In this document: piece after piece, positions 41,494 through 49,647 of the stretch
Layout of the letters: the number at the start of each line of letters is the position of its first letter
How positions within the stretch are numbered: the first letter of the stretch is position 1
Assembly (NCBI GenBank): GCA_964478235.1
Contig: CAYZGX010000003.1
Location: forward strand, 11,795 to 75,794
Length of the DNA: 64,000 bases
Direction of reading: 5' to 3'
Source: 2-02-FULL-45-10 sp964478235
GTDB lineage: Bacteria; Patescibacteriota; Patescibacteriia; Magasanikbacterales; GWA2-37-8
The notes under the pieces: generated by a model
Seen by the model: the letters and a program-made list of their open reading frames with translations, nothing else
Databases searched by the model: none
Told to the model about the DNA's origin: nothing
Made by a program: the position numbers and the translations under genes

Positions 41494-43047
41494 ATGAAAA
41501 CACCATTAGATACCCTGCTCGACGAACTCTACGCTATTGACGCAACACTGCGTGAGCACGAGCCGGCTCTTAAAAAATTATTAGAAAAAATGTTAGTTAG
41601 TCGTCCGTTAATTCAACCTGATGAAGTTTTTGCTCGTCGGCTTAAAGCTGAGCTCCTGGCTCGGCCACTGGCCACTTCGGCAGAGGCACATCAATCTTTC
41701 TTTACTCGGTTTATGTCACAAAAAACAATGTTTGCTCTGGCTGGATCAGCCTTGGCGCTGGTACTCGTCGTAACCGTGGTCACCAAACAAGGTACCACCA
41801 AAAATGCCCTTCATTTTGGTAGTATGGCTGTTGCTCGTTTGGACAACAATGCCTTTGGAACACTCGGCAGTGCTGGCGGTGACGCCTCCGCTCCAATGCT
41901 TGGCGCCCCCGAAGCTATGTCGGCGCGAGTTGGTGGTGGCACTGCTCCGATTGCCTCTTTTGCTGTCGAAAGCTCTGGTATGGTTGATAGTAAAATGGCT
42001 ATCATGGCTCCGTATTACAACTATTCATTTGTCTATGTCGGCGAAAAGCTCGAATTGACTGATGAAAAATTAGATGTTTTGAAACGTATCAAAAGCGACA
42101 GTGGAGATCGCTCACTCGCTCAGGCTTTAAACAGTGTTTCCTTCGGTGGAATTAATCTTGGTAACTTTAGAAATGCCGGGGTGACGTCGTTTGAACTTTC
42201 CGAAGATGCTGATGAAGGTTATCAGGCGAGTGTTAATTTGCGCGAAGGCACAATGAGTATCAACCAAAACTGGACTCGTTGGATTAAACCAATGGTTCTG
42301 CCAGTTGATTGCGCTCCAGGTGTCGCTTGTGCTCAATCAAATGTTCAACAACAGCTAGCGTTGGCCGATATACCAGCTGACAGCGAAGTTATCGCTTTGA
42401 GCGATAGTTTCCTCAAAAAATATGGTATCAATCTTTCTTCGTATGGTGCGCCAGAGGTAGAAAATGAATGGCGCCGAACGTATGAAGCGCAAAGCAGTCA
42501 GCCAGGCTTTATGCCTTACATTCCAGAAGTTTTGACCGTGACGTATCCACTCACTTTACGTGGCGCCGACGTGTACGATCAAGGTGGTAGTAAAAATGGG
42601 CTGCGCGTGAGTGTTAATATCCGCGACAAAAAAGTCTTGAGTGTTTGGCAAATTCAAAATCAGGATTATCAAGCATCAGCCTACGACGCCGAAACTGACG
42701 CTAGCCGTATCTTGAAATTTGCTGAAAACGGTGGCTATACTGGCATCTATTATCTGCGAGAAGGTGGCAAAGAAAAAAAGGTAGAACTCGGCACACCTGA
42801 GCGCATTCATGTGGTGATGTGGCACTATGATAACGGAGTGTCCCACGAGCTCTATGTTCCAGCTCTCAGATTCCCAATCAAAAATCAACCAGCCGAACTC
42901 TATCAGAAAAATGTTATTGTCCCACTCGTCAAAGAAATGTTGAAAGATGGACAAGGTAATTATCCGATCATGTATATGAAAGGATCAGCTGGTAGTGGTG
43001 TCGCTGAGCCAGCGGTTATGATGACCGCCCCGGCCTCTCCACGTTAA
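41494..43047 (+). CDS. Membrane protein downstream of ECF sigma, probable anti-sigma factor
   Basis: 517 residues. About 75 cytoplasmic residues (LREHEPALKKLLEKMLVSRPL, ARRLKAELLARP) precede a helix (TMFALAGSALALVLVVTVVTK, near residues 78-98). The large external part (about 400 residues) contains VYVGEKLELTDEKLDVLKRI, ADSEVIALSDSFLKKYGINLSSYG and AVLPVDCAPGVACAQ. The outer domain is not recognised; the sigma/anti-sigma reading rests on gene order and topology. A terminator follows the stop. Confidence 0.7.
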   Translation: MKTPLDTLLDELYAIDATLREHEPALKKLLEKMLVSRPLIQPDEVFARRLKAELLARPLATSAEAHQSFFTRFMSQKTMFALAGSALALVLVVTVVTKQGTTKNALHFGSMAVARLDNNAFGTLGSAGGDASAPMLGAPEAMSARVGGGTAPIASFAVESSGMVDSKMAIMAPYYNYSFVYVGEKLELTDEKLDVLKRIKSDSGDRSLAQALNSVSFGGINLGNFRNAGVTSFELSEDADEGYQASVNLREGTMSINQNWTRWIKPMVLPVDCAPGVACAQSNVQQQLALADIPADSEVIALSDSFLKKYGINLSSYGAPEVENEWRRTYEAQSSQPGFMPYIPEVLTVTYPLTLRGADVYDQGGSKNGLRVSVNIRDKKVLSVWQIQNQDYQASAYDAETDASRILKFAENGGYTGIYYLREGGKEKKVELGTPERIHVVMWHYDNGVSHELYVPALRFPIKNQPAELYQKNVIVPLVKEMLKDGQGNYPIMYMKGSAGSGVAEPAVMMTAPASPR

Positions 43048-43061
43048 GCAAAGTAAGCACG

Positions 43062-43098
43062 ACAAACCCTGTACGAAAGTGACAGGGTTTGTTATTGT
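43062..43098 (+). terminator. Terminator after the sigma operon
   Basis: ACAAACCCTGT / ACAGGGTTTGT hairpin, 9-base loop, then TATTGTTG. Confidence 0.75.
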
Positions 43099-43124
43099 TG
43101 AGGAGTTACACGTAATTGTTTTTT

Positions 43125-43523
43125 ATGAAAATTATTGCTGAGTTTAAAGAGTTTATTGCCAAAGGCAATGTGTTTGATCTGGCCATTGGCATCGTGGTGG
43201 GTGGTGGATTTGGTAAAGTTGTTTCGTCGCTCGTGAACGACATTATTATGCCACCAGTTGGCATGCTGGTTCGTGGAATAGATTTTAAAAATTTGAAAGT
43301 ACTGCTCGTGCGCGGAGCCGAAGGTGCGCCTGATGTTACGCTTAATTATGGAAATTTTATTCAAACCATTATTGAGTTTGTGATTATTGCTGGTGCCGTC
43401 TTCGCGGTCATTAAAGGAATTAATACCATGCGTCGAGCTAAGGCGGAAAAAACAAATGCTCCACCAGCTCCGTCTCGAGAAGAAAAATTGCTGACTGAAA
43501 TTCGGGATTTACTGAAAAAATAA
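43125..43523 (+). CDS. mscL: Large-conductance mechanosensitive channel
   Basis: About 132 residues. FIAKGNVFDLAIGIVVGGGFGKVVSSLVNDIIMPPVGMLV is the first helix of MscL; VIIAGAVFAVIKGIN the second; the C-terminal coiled coil (SREEKLLTEIRDLLKK) is standard. It releases osmolytes upon hypo-osmotic shock. The frame opens at 43116, but MKIIAEFKEF at 43125 is the typical start. Confidence 0.95.
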   Translation: MKIIAEFKEFIAKGNVFDLAIGIVVGGGFGKVVSSLVNDIIMPPVGMLVRGIDFKNLKVLLVRGAEGAPDVTLNYGNFIQTIIEFVIIAGAVFAVIKGINTMRRAKAEKTNAPPAPSREEKLLTEIRDLLKK

Positions 43524-43537
43524 CGTCCAAAAATGAT

Positions 43538-43577
43538 TCGAGGGTGGCCGCATGTTGCGACCACCCTCGAGTGTTAT
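43538..43577. terminator. Hairpin between mscL and the G+C-rich gene
   Basis: TCGAGGGTGG / CCACCCTCGA 10-bp stem between convergent genes; T-runs are weak on both sides. Confidence 0.6.
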
Positions 43578-43605
43578 TGAGTCTCCGCCGATTGCTCGGT
43601 CGAGA

Positions 43606-44835
43606 CTACTTCTTCTTGTTCTTGTCGTTCTTCTTGCCGCTCTGCTCCTTGTTCTTCTTGGCCTTGGCCTCGGCGGCGAGGCGGGCCTTCTCCTTGGCCG
43701 AGAGCTTCTTCTCCACGCCCTCGGTGTTGTTGGCGAACGCGTCCGCCTTGGCCTTCTCGGCCTCCTCGGCGCGCTTCTTCGCGCGCTCCTCGGTGAGCAT
43801 CTTGAGCTCCTCGAGGGTGAGGCCGCCGGCCTTGCCGTACATCTCCGCCTCGGCCGTCTCGCCGTTGTCGAGCTTGTTCATGGCCGCCGTCGTGAGCTTG
43901 TCGACGACCGTCTCGCCCGGGACCTTGTTCATCAGGCGGTCGATGCGCTTGTCGATGGTGTCGGCCACGACACCTGCCTCGGTGAGGCGCCGCTTGAGCT
44001 CGTCGAGCATCGGCTGCCGCTCCTCAGCCTTCTTCTTGGCGATCGCCAGCTTCTCCTCTTCGAGGCGCTTCGCTTCGGCGGCCTGCGCGGCCTCCTCGGC
44101 GATCTCCTCGGGGGTCTTCATCATCGGGATCTTGAAGATCCAGAGGAAATCGCTCCCGAGGATGTTGCCCTTGATCCGGCTCATGACCTCCTTCGAGGTG
44201 CGGGCCTCGCGCGGGTCGTCGAAGCTGTAGACCTTCGTCAGCAGCTCATCGGCCGCGTCCTTGTAGGGCTGGAGCTTGCCCTTGTACGTGTTGAGCTCCT
44301 CCATGTACCCCGGGTTCTCCGCGGCCTGGGGGGACTTGCGCGCGTTCACGACCGCCGTGATCTGGCTGAGGAGCCAGTAGCGGAAGGCCGAGACGTTCTC
44401 CCAGTTCACGAACAGGAATGCCGGGAGGACGATCTTGAACTTCTTCGCGATCGTCGTGGCGATGGCCTCGGCGTTCACGTGCTTCTCGTGGCTCTTCGGC
44501 GCGGCGGGCTTCGCGGGCTCGTCCTTCTTCTCCTCGGTCGGCGGCTTCAGCTCCTCCGCGGGCGCGGGGGTGGGCGTGGGCTGGACGAGGGTGAGGACGT
44601 TCGCGGACGCCGGCTCGGGCTCGGGGGGCTTCGCGCCCTCCATGCGCTCGAGCAGCTTCTTGACCTTGTCCGCACGCTCCTGGATCTTCCCTTCCGCCTT
44701 GCGACGGACGAGGTCGATCTCGTAGAGCTCGGTGGCCGGGGGGTCGCCCTCGGTGCGGAAGGTCTCAATCATCTTTTCGACCTCCTCGCGGGTGGGGGCA
44801 GGCAATTCGGTGCTCTTCGCGGCTTCGGCGGACAT
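43606..44835 (-). CDS. G+C-rich orphan gene: charged, coiled-coil protein of unknown function
   Basis: About 409 residues from the SD-supported ATG 44835; ATG 44847 is an alternative. The sequence is very rich in Ala, Lys and Glu, with a Pro/Ala/Glu linker (about 75-120), a more globular core (VNAEAIATTIAKKFKIVLPAFLFVNWENVSAFRYWLL, about 125-230), long charged helices and a Lys-rich tail (KKNDKNKKK). No family is recognised. Lys is almost always AAG, Glu GAG, unlike neighbours that use AAA and GAA. GGAG lies 6 bases before the ATG and a perfect promoter lies upstream. The signs favour transfer from a G+C-rich source. Confidence 0.72.
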   Translation of the reverse strand: MSAEAAKSTELPAPTREEVEKMIETFRTEGDPPATELYEIDLVRRKAEGKIQERADKVKKLLERMEGAKPPEPEPASANVLTLVQPTPTPAPAEELKPPTEEKKDEPAKPAAPKSHEKHVNAEAIATTIAKKFKIVLPAFLFVNWENVSAFRYWLLSQITAVVNARKSPQAAENPGYMEELNTYKGKLQPYKDAADELLTKVYSFDDPREARTSKEVMSRIKGNILGSDFLWIFKIPMMKTPEEIAEEAAQAAEAKRLEEEKLAIAKKKAEERQPMLDELKRRLTEAGVVADTIDKRIDRLMNKVPGETVVDKLTTAAMNKLDNGETAEAEMYGKAGGLTLEELKMLTEERAKKRAEEAEKAKADAFANNTEGVEKKLSAKEKARLAAEAKAKKNKEQSGKKNDKNKKK

Positions 44836-44848
44836 AGGACGCTCCATT

Positions 44849-44868
44849 CGGTCGAACAGGGTCGACCG
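44849..44868 (-). promoter_or_regulatory. Short hairpin just upstream of the G+C-rich gene
   Basis: CGGTCGA-6-TCGACCG, a perfect 7-bp stem close to the Shine-Dalgarno sequence; could limit ribosome access. Confidence 0.45.
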
Positions 44869-44880
44869 TGAGAAAATTTT

Positions 44881-44983
44881 TTTACAACACCACACCATGT
44901 GGCCAAAAGAGGTCCATCAAAGGATGAAACGCTTGTGGCCACACAGTAAAATGGTGTTTTTACGACAAAAAGGTAGTTGTAAA
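44881..44983 (-). promoter_or_regulatory. Structured 5' leader of the G+C-rich gene
   Basis: Nested pairs: TTTACAAC/GTTGTAAA (44881-44888 with 44976-44983), ACACCAT/ATGGTGT (44892-44898 with 44951-44957), TGTGGCCA/TGGCCACA (44898-44905 with 44936-44943). They form one long hairpin in the leader between promoter and gene. It may be a regulatory RNA; no known class is recognised. Confidence 0.5.
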
Positions 44984-44993
44984 AGAACGGTTG

Positions 44994-45022
44994 ATTATAC
45001 CAAAAAAAAGCCCTTTTGTCAA
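44994..45022 (-). promoter_or_regulatory. Perfect consensus promoter of the G+C-rich gene
   Basis: TTGACA, 17 bases, TATAAT on the minus strand. It implies strong constitutive expression and a leader of about 150 bases. Confidence 0.85.
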
Positions 45023-45041
45023 GGGTAAAAAGGAGTATTTT

Positions 45042-45054
45042 GGCTAATATAAGG
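45042..45054. promoter_or_regulatory. GGCTAAnATAAG motif between divergent promoters
   Basis: GGCTAATATAAGG, related to 6958-6974, 56993-57005, 57123-57136 and (minus strand) 2152-2164. It lies between the promoter of the G+C-rich gene and that of tRNA-Gly(GCC). Confidence 0.4.
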
Positions 45055-45115
45055 TATTTATTCACGGTTTAGGCAGATTATTTTTTGCTAAAGTGCATAG
45101 AATAAAGGGGATTTA

Positions 45116-45144
45116 TTGACAAACTCTAGATTCCTTTGTATAAT
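45116..45144 (+). promoter_or_regulatory. Perfect consensus promoter of the tRNA pair
   Basis: TTGACA, 17 bases, TATAAT; the tRNA begins 13 bases after the -10 element. Confidence 0.88.
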
Positions 45145-45156
45145 GCTCACACTAAT

Positions 45157-45230
45157 GCGGTAGTAGTTCAGTTGGCTAGAACGTCTCCTTGCCAAGGAGA
45201 AGGTCGCCGGTTCGAATCCGGTCTGCCGCT
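45157..45230 (+). tRNA. tRNA-Gly (anticodon GCC)
   Basis: 74 bases: acceptor GCGGTAG/CTGCCGC, anticodon stem TCTCC/GGAGA with loop TTGCCAA, T stem GCCGG/CCGGT. No CCA encoded. Second glycine tRNA in the window. Confidence 0.94.
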
Positions 45231-45292
45231 CTCATTAACAATGTATAAAGCCCAGAACTCTGTGGCTTTTTACATTTATAATGGACACATAT

Positions 45293-45366
45293 AGCGGGGT
45301 AGAGCAGCCCGGCAGCTCGCTTGGCTCATAACCAAGAGGTCATTGGTTCAAATCCAATCCCCGCAA
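45293..45366 (+). tRNA. Initiator tRNA-fMet (anticodon CAT)
   Basis: 74 bases. Position 1 (A) does not pair with position 72 (A), and the D stem has A11:T24, both initiator marks; the loop is CTCATAA. The anticodon stem is CTTGG/CCAAG, so only two of the three usual G:C pairs at 29-31 remain. A TATAAT at 45277-45282 might give a second start. A strong terminator follows. Confidence 0.88.
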
Positions 45367-45367
45367 C

Positions 45368-45408
45368 AAAATCTAAAGACACCCCACAAGGGTGTCTTTA
45401 GATTTTAT
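45368..45408 (+). terminator. Terminator after the tRNA pair
   Basis: AAATCTAAAGACACCC / GGGTGTCTTTAGATTT, an extended stem, then a short T-run. Confidence 0.88.
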
Positions 45409-45563
45409 AGCAGGCGGGGATTAGATTAAGGGGGTGGTGGGCCTGTGCCCCGAGGGGTAGGAAGTATTCCCCCATATTGCTGAGGATGAGTATTGAGAAA
45501 CCCGAAAGGTTTCTCAAGGAGGAACGAAGTGACGACTTCCAATCCCACTCCTATCTCATCGCA
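45409..45563. other. Non-coding, G+C-rich structured stretch
   Basis: No gene is supported. A perfect 10-bp hairpin TTGAGAAACC-CGAAA-GGTTTCTCAA (45493-45517) is followed by AGGAG..GAAGT-GACG-ACTTC..CTCCT, and GGGATTAG near 45418 could close with AATCCC near 45540. GAACGAAGTGACGA resembles REP-like palindromic repeats of other genomes. It may be a repeat or a small RNA. Confidence 0.35.
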
Positions 45564-45601
45564 CAAAAAAATACCACCCAATCGGGTGGTATTGTGTTTT
45601 T
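45564..45601. terminator. Bidirectional terminator before the AI-2E permease gene end
   Basis: ATACCACCC / GGGTGGTAT with a 4-base loop, seven T residues on the minus strand and a T-rich tail on the plus strand. Confidence 0.85.
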
Positions 45602-45606
45602 CACAA

Positions 45607-46656
45607 TTAATTTTTTGTCAGCTCTTCACGATAATGGTGTTCGTACATTTCCCAAAACGACTGGAAGAGAGCGGCAATAATCGGACCCATCACAAAACCA
45701 GAGACTCCGAAGAAGGCGATGCCTCCAAGCGTGGAGAAGAGAATAATAATCGGGTGCATGTGGAGATCTTGGCCAACCAGAATTGGGCGAAGGAAATTAT
45801 CAATAATACTAATGAATGCTGCGCCCACTAAAATGAGAATTGCTGATCTGACATTGCCCATAAGGAGCATAACTACTCCAGCTGGAAATAAGACGATAAA
45901 CGAACTAGTGGCTGGAATGACCGACAAAACCATCATAATAATACTCCAGATAAAAGCTCCGGGAATACCGGTGACAGCGAATAGAATGCCGCCGAGCGCA
46001 CCTTGAAGAACGCCGATAACCAGAGTGCTTTTAATCGCTGCTTGCGCTGTTGCGGTAAACTTTTTATAGAGCATCATTTCGTAGCGATCGCCCAACGGCA
46101 GAAGGTACATAATTTTTTTGAGCATCTCTTCACCGTCTTTGAGGAAATAGAATAGTGTGTAGAGCATGATAATAAACATTACCATGAAAATAAGCGAGTT
46201 CTGGGTGAGGGTGGTGATGACGTTAATACTAAATGTGGCAATAGCTTGGCTCGCTTCCGCAGCTTTTTGCACAAGTGTGTCTGAGTTAATCGGTAAGTCA
46301 GAGAAGATAGGGCGAGAATTAATATAGGCGCCGGCACTTTTTACAAAAGCAATAATTGAATTTTGGTTGTTAGTTAAAGTTTTGTATAAATCTTTTGATT
46401 CGTTCACCAGCAAAAATGAAGCAAAAGTGAGTGGAACAAGAATCATGATGGTGACAATGCCAATCGTAATAAGAGCGCTTACGTTACGGTTTTTAATTTT
46501 ATGATTAATTCGTTTGAACGCTGGATAGAATAGCGCTGCCACCACTGCTGCCCAAAAAATTGGATAGGCAAATGGGCGAAGGAGAGCGAGGAGCATCGCG
46601 GTGACCGACAGCAAAATACCCAAAAATAGGTAGTTGCGGAGTTTGGTAAAATCCAT
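45607..46656 (-). CDS. AI-2E family transporter (permease)
   Basis: 349 residues, about eight helices. The family has few sharp motifs; LALLRPFAYPIFWAAVVAALFYPAF, LGDRYEMMLYKKFTATAQAAIKSTLVIGVLQGALGGILFAVTG, and ILFSTLGGIAFFGVSGFVMGPIIAALF match AI-2E (UPF0118) proteins. Such proteins transport various compounds and some are Na+/H+ antiporters. The substrate is unknown. It follows the flippase gene by about 36 bases. Confidence 0.88.
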   Translation of the reverse strand: MDFTKLRNYLFLGILLSVTAMLLALLRPFAYPIFWAAVVAALFYPAFKRINHKIKNRNVSALITIGIVTIMILVPLTFASFLLVNESKDLYKTLTNNQNSIIAFVKSAGAYINSRPIFSDLPINSDTLVQKAAEASQAIATFSINVITTLTQNSLIFMVMFIIMLYTLFYFLKDGEEMLKKIMYLLPLGDRYEMMLYKKFTATAQAAIKSTLVIGVLQGALGGILFAVTGIPGAFIWSIIMMVLSVIPATSSFIVLFPAGVVMLLMGNVRSAILILVGAAFISIIDNFLRPILVGQDLHMHPIIILFSTLGGIAFFGVSGFVMGPIIAALFQSFWEMYEHHYREELTKN

Positions 46657-46691
46657 ACGAGAAAGGTTAATATGGGGGTACTATAGCAAAT

Positions 46692-48119
46692 CTAAGGGGT
46701 CTCGACAACGCGGGCGCGAGTTAAGAGCTCGGAGATGCTTGCCCAGGAGGTCACGCGAAGAGCGATAAGTGTGAGAGTGTAAACAAATGCTCCAAGGAGA
46801 ATGGAAATCAAAAGGGGGAGTGGTTGAAGGGCGAAGAGTAGCCCGCCCATCACCACGCTCGCCAAAGTGACCTTGGTAAAGACACTCAATGAAAAACGGG
46901 TTTTGCTGTAGTACATAGTGAGGAGGGTGTGGCCAAGGCCAGCGTAACATTCTGAAAAAAGTGTCACCATAACCGCGCCCCACCAGCCAAAGCGTGGAAT
47001 AAAGATAAGGTAGCCAACAATACTCAAGACAGCATCAGAGGCATAAATCCATAAAGCTTCACGCTGGCGGTCGATCGCTAAAATAATATGACCAAAGACC
47101 ATCCCAAAGCAAATACCGACAATGCATAAACTAAGCCAACGAAGCATAGTGCCCGCTTCGGCAAAGGTAGCTCCAGCGGTAAAGCGCATAATTGGCTCGG
47201 CCAAGACAAAAATACCAGCGAGCATTGGGAATATAATTATGGTGAGGGCATTAAACCCTAATTCTGCTCGTTCTTTGAAGAGTTGCTTGTCACCACGCGC
47301 CCACGCAAAGGTGATAAGAGGCATAATCATCCCCATCACAATCGCAGCGATTTGTATGACGACGTCAATGACGCGATAAGCAGCGCCATAGAGGCCAACT
47401 TCAGTTTGTGAAACAAAGAGTGGAAGAATAACTCGGTCGCCTTGAAGATAAAAAGCATTAAAAATAATGGAGAGCGCTGTTGGCCACATTTTATGAAAAA
47501 TCGCTTTGGAAATAGCGCGATCAAACGAGAGAGATACCGCTGGCATTCGCGAAAAAAGAAAGATAGTAGCAATCGTGGAGGCTAGCGTGACAGCCCCCAT
47601 CATTGCAAAAAAGCCCAGACGCGTGTAGGCGGCGAGCGCGACGCCAAAGACAAGAAGTAAACGCGCTAGAACGTCGGCAAAAGTTGGAACACGCATTTGG
47701 AGGCGTTCGCGGTAATAGCCAAGACAAATTTGTTGCATGGTGAGGGCAAAAAACGAAGCGGCGAGAATTCCAACAGCCAACTTAATTTCAGCCGGATAGG
47801 GGAAGAGAAGAAAAACCAGTGGTGCTAGGCCTTGGATAACTACAGCAGTGATAAGCCGCCAGGTAAAAAGCGTATTGAGCAGTTTGGTGCGATCAAATTT
47901 TGTTTCGGCGAGCATGTTGGAAGTGGTCACTGTGAAGCCAAAATCGCTAATAATTCCAACAAACTGCAAAAAACCACTGGCAGTAATATACCAGCCAAAT
48001 TGGGCCACACCGAGCGTACGGGTCATGATAGCGATCGCCACAAAACCAAGCACGGTACTAATGCTTTTACCGATAATTTGAAGAATCGTGCTGTGCGCTA
48101 AGGCGCGATGGAGTGACAT
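46692..48119 (-). CDS. Polysaccharide flippase (Wzx/MATE-like)
   Basis: About 475 residues and 12-14 helices: LAHSTILQIIGKSISTVLGFVAIAIMTRTLGVAQFGWYI at the N-terminus is typical of the RfbX/Wzx flippase group, with YFYLQGDRVILPLFVSQTEVGLYGAAYRVID in the middle. It moves lipid-linked glycans across the membrane and would complement the O-antigen-ligase-like protein near 8 kb. An ATG two codons upstream (48125) is equally possible. Confidence 0.85.
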   Translation of the reverse strand: MSLHRALAHSTILQIIGKSISTVLGFVAIAIMTRTLGVAQFGWYITASGFLQFVGIISDFGFTVTTSNMLAETKFDRTKLLNTLFTWRLITAVVIQGLAPLVFLLFPYPAEIKLAVGILAASFFALTMQQICLGYYRERLQMRVPTFADVLARLLLVFGVALAAYTRLGFFAMMGAVTLASTIATIFLFSRMPAVSLSFDRAISKAIFHKMWPTALSIIFNAFYLQGDRVILPLFVSQTEVGLYGAAYRVIDVVIQIAAIVMGMIMPLITFAWARGDKQLFKERAELGFNALTIIIFPMLAGIFVLAEPIMRFTAGATFAEAGTMLRWLSLCIVGICFGMVFGHIILAIDRQREALWIYASDAVLSIVGYLIFIPRFGWWGAVMVTLFSECYAGLGHTLLTMYYSKTRFSLSVFTKVTLASVVMGGLLFALQPLPLLISILLGAFVYTLTLIALRVTSWASISELLTRARVVETP

Positions 48120-48154
48120 AAACAAACATTTTACTCTCGGCCAGAGGAGAAGCG

Positions 48155-48694
48155 CTAGCGGGTATTTTGATATTTTCTATCTTCTACAGACAGGTCAAGA
48201 ATGGCTTGGCGCAACATCTCTGGGCGGGCAATATGAGGGAAAGTGAATCGTTCCACAGCGCTGGCCGTCTGAATTCGTAAAGTGCCGTAGTGAAAAAACG
48301 ACGGAAAAAATCCATGAACATCAGAGGTGACATCTTGAACATTGCACAGGTCGAGTTCTGATATGGTACGAGCAAATAATCCCTGCTGATCAATTTTGAG
48401 CAAGCGATCGTTGGTTACAATCAGAAGATCGAGATAAAACGTCACGAAATAGGTGTAGAGAAATAGTCCGATAGATAGATAGTAGGCGCTGGTGAGGACA
48501 ACTACTAGCGGAAAGGTATACGATCCAGTTAAAAAATCTGGAGAAGCTGCTTGAAGCAGAAAACGTACACCTAAAGGAGCAAGAGCTAAAAGTATAAACA
48601 TAAGAAGCGCAGGCACAAGAGTAATCGGGTGTCGGCGTACCTGGTATTCAATCTTTTCGTATGATTTTTGGTGGATAAAAGCCGAAAGATGCAT
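48155..48694 (-). CDS. Membrane protein with bacterial PH (YdbS-like) domain
   Basis: About 179 residues. Two N-terminal helices (ITLVPALLMFILLALAPLGV, FPLVVVLTSAYYLSIGLFLY) and a bPH2-type domain (LIVTNDRLLKIDQQGLFARTISELDLCNVQDVTSDVHGF, FHYGTLRIQTASAVERF). Function unknown. The ORF is open to 48721, where it would overlap the previous gene; 48694 keeps MHLSAF as start. Confidence 0.78.
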   Translation of the reverse strand: MHLSAFIHQKSYEKIEYQVRRHPITLVPALLMFILLALAPLGVRFLLQAASPDFLTGSYTFPLVVVLTSAYYLSIGLFLYTYFVTFYLDLLIVTNDRLLKIDQQGLFARTISELDLCNVQDVTSDVHGFFPSFFHYGTLRIQTASAVERFTFPHIARPEMLRQAILDLSVEDRKYQNTR

Positions 48695-48698
48695 ACGT

Positions 48699-48977
48699 TT
48701 AGAAGTTAGTTTGTTCACCAAGACCAGTAAAAAGGGAGATCCAATCGTTATTCCAAATAGTCACCGGCTGAGTCCAGTCAATACCAGCTAATTGACTCAA
48801 GGTGAGACCAATAACAATGACAGTATAAGCTCCAAACAAAAATGTTGCTGTAAAGCTGGCAGCGGTGAGGGTGCCGGTTTTAATAAGATGACCAACATTA
48901 ACCAAAGCAAAAATCAAAGCGGTCAGCAAAAAAACACCGAAAACAATAAGGAGAACGTATAAAGGAATAATGATCAT
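48699..48977 (-). CDS. Small two-helix membrane protein
   Basis: About 92 residues: MIIIPLYVLLIVFGVFLLTALIFALVNVGHL and SFTATFLFGAYTVIVIGLTL are the two helices, with a short hydrophilic end (NNDWISLFTGLG). No family is recognised. It ends 4 bases before the PH-domain gene begins, so they are probably co-transcribed. Confidence 0.6.
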   Translation of the reverse strand: MIIIPLYVLLIVFGVFLLTALIFALVNVGHLIKTGTLTAASFTATFLFGAYTVIVIGLTLSQLAGIDWTQPVTIWNNDWISLFTGLGEQTNF

Positions 48978-49056
48978 AGGTGAGAGTAGTGTAGCAGAAA
49001 CAGCAGGATTTCGCAAAATTGCCTAGGAGGAAAGAGAGGTGCTACACTGTCTATCT

Positions 49057-49602
49057 ATGACTGTCGAAACACTAATCGACCACACCGTTAAACGTTCCAC
49101 CAAAAGTCGCCGGATGAGCATCAGTGTTCGTCCAAACGGCGAGGTGGTTTTGTCATTGCCGCACTTTGTTCCGCTCCACGTTGGTCGTTCATTTTTGCAC
49201 AGTCGACTCGCTTGGGTGCGCCGAGCAATTGAGCGCGCCGGTCGTCGGCCCAAGGCCTTTGCCCCGCTCACCAAAGCAGAGTATAGCCGTCTTCGAAAAA
49301 CCGCTCTTACGTTAGTTCAAAAACAGCTTGAGTTGAGTAACCAGCAGTATGGGTTTAGCTATCGTCGAGTCAGCATCCGCAATCAGTCAACTCGTTGGGG
49401 GAGTTGTTCAACTCAGAAAACCTTAAGTTTTAATGTCCGCTTGGCTCTGATAGATCCACGATTGGTTGAATATGTAGTTGTGCACGAGCTCTGTCATCTC
49501 AAGCAGATGAATCACAGTATCGCCTTTTGGGACCTGGTCAAAAAAACTATCCCAGATTTTAAAGCTCGCCGACGAGCTTTAAAAGCCCTACATTTGGGCT
49601 AA
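49057..49602 (+). CDS. YgjP/DUF45-type metal-dependent hydrolase
   Basis: About 181 residues. RSTKSRRMSISVRPNGEVVLSLP, STRWGSCSTQKTLSFNVRLALIDPRLVEYVVVHELCHLKQMNHSIAFW: the HELCHLKQMNHS stretch is the zincin motif, and WGSC and the R/N residues are typical of YgjP (DUF45). Related proteins are thought to be proteases; the substrate is unknown. The open frame begins at 49039; MTVETL at 49057 is preferred. Confidence 0.9.
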   Translation: MTVETLIDHTVKRSTKSRRMSISVRPNGEVVLSLPHFVPLHVGRSFLHSRLAWVRRAIERAGRRPKAFAPLTKAEYSRLRKTALTLVQKQLELSNQQYGFSYRRVSIRNQSTRWGSCSTQKTLSFNVRLALIDPRLVEYVVVHELCHLKQMNHSIAFWDLVKKTIPDFKARRRALKALHLG

Positions 49603-49606
49603 ACAA

Positions 49607-49647
49607 CAACGCCAACCGGGATGTAAGCGGTTGGCGTTTGGCTTTTG
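49607..49647 (+). terminator. Terminator after the YgjP-like gene
   Basis: ACGCCAACCG / CGGTTGGCGT hairpin, T-rich tail. Confidence 0.8.

Noticed and set aside
43552..44871. 439-residue ORF on the plus strand opposite the G+C-rich gene
   Set aside because: It is Leu/Gly/Arg-rich with no start signal; the minus strand has the promoter, SD and natural protein composition. Long antisense ORFs are expected in G+C-rich DNA.
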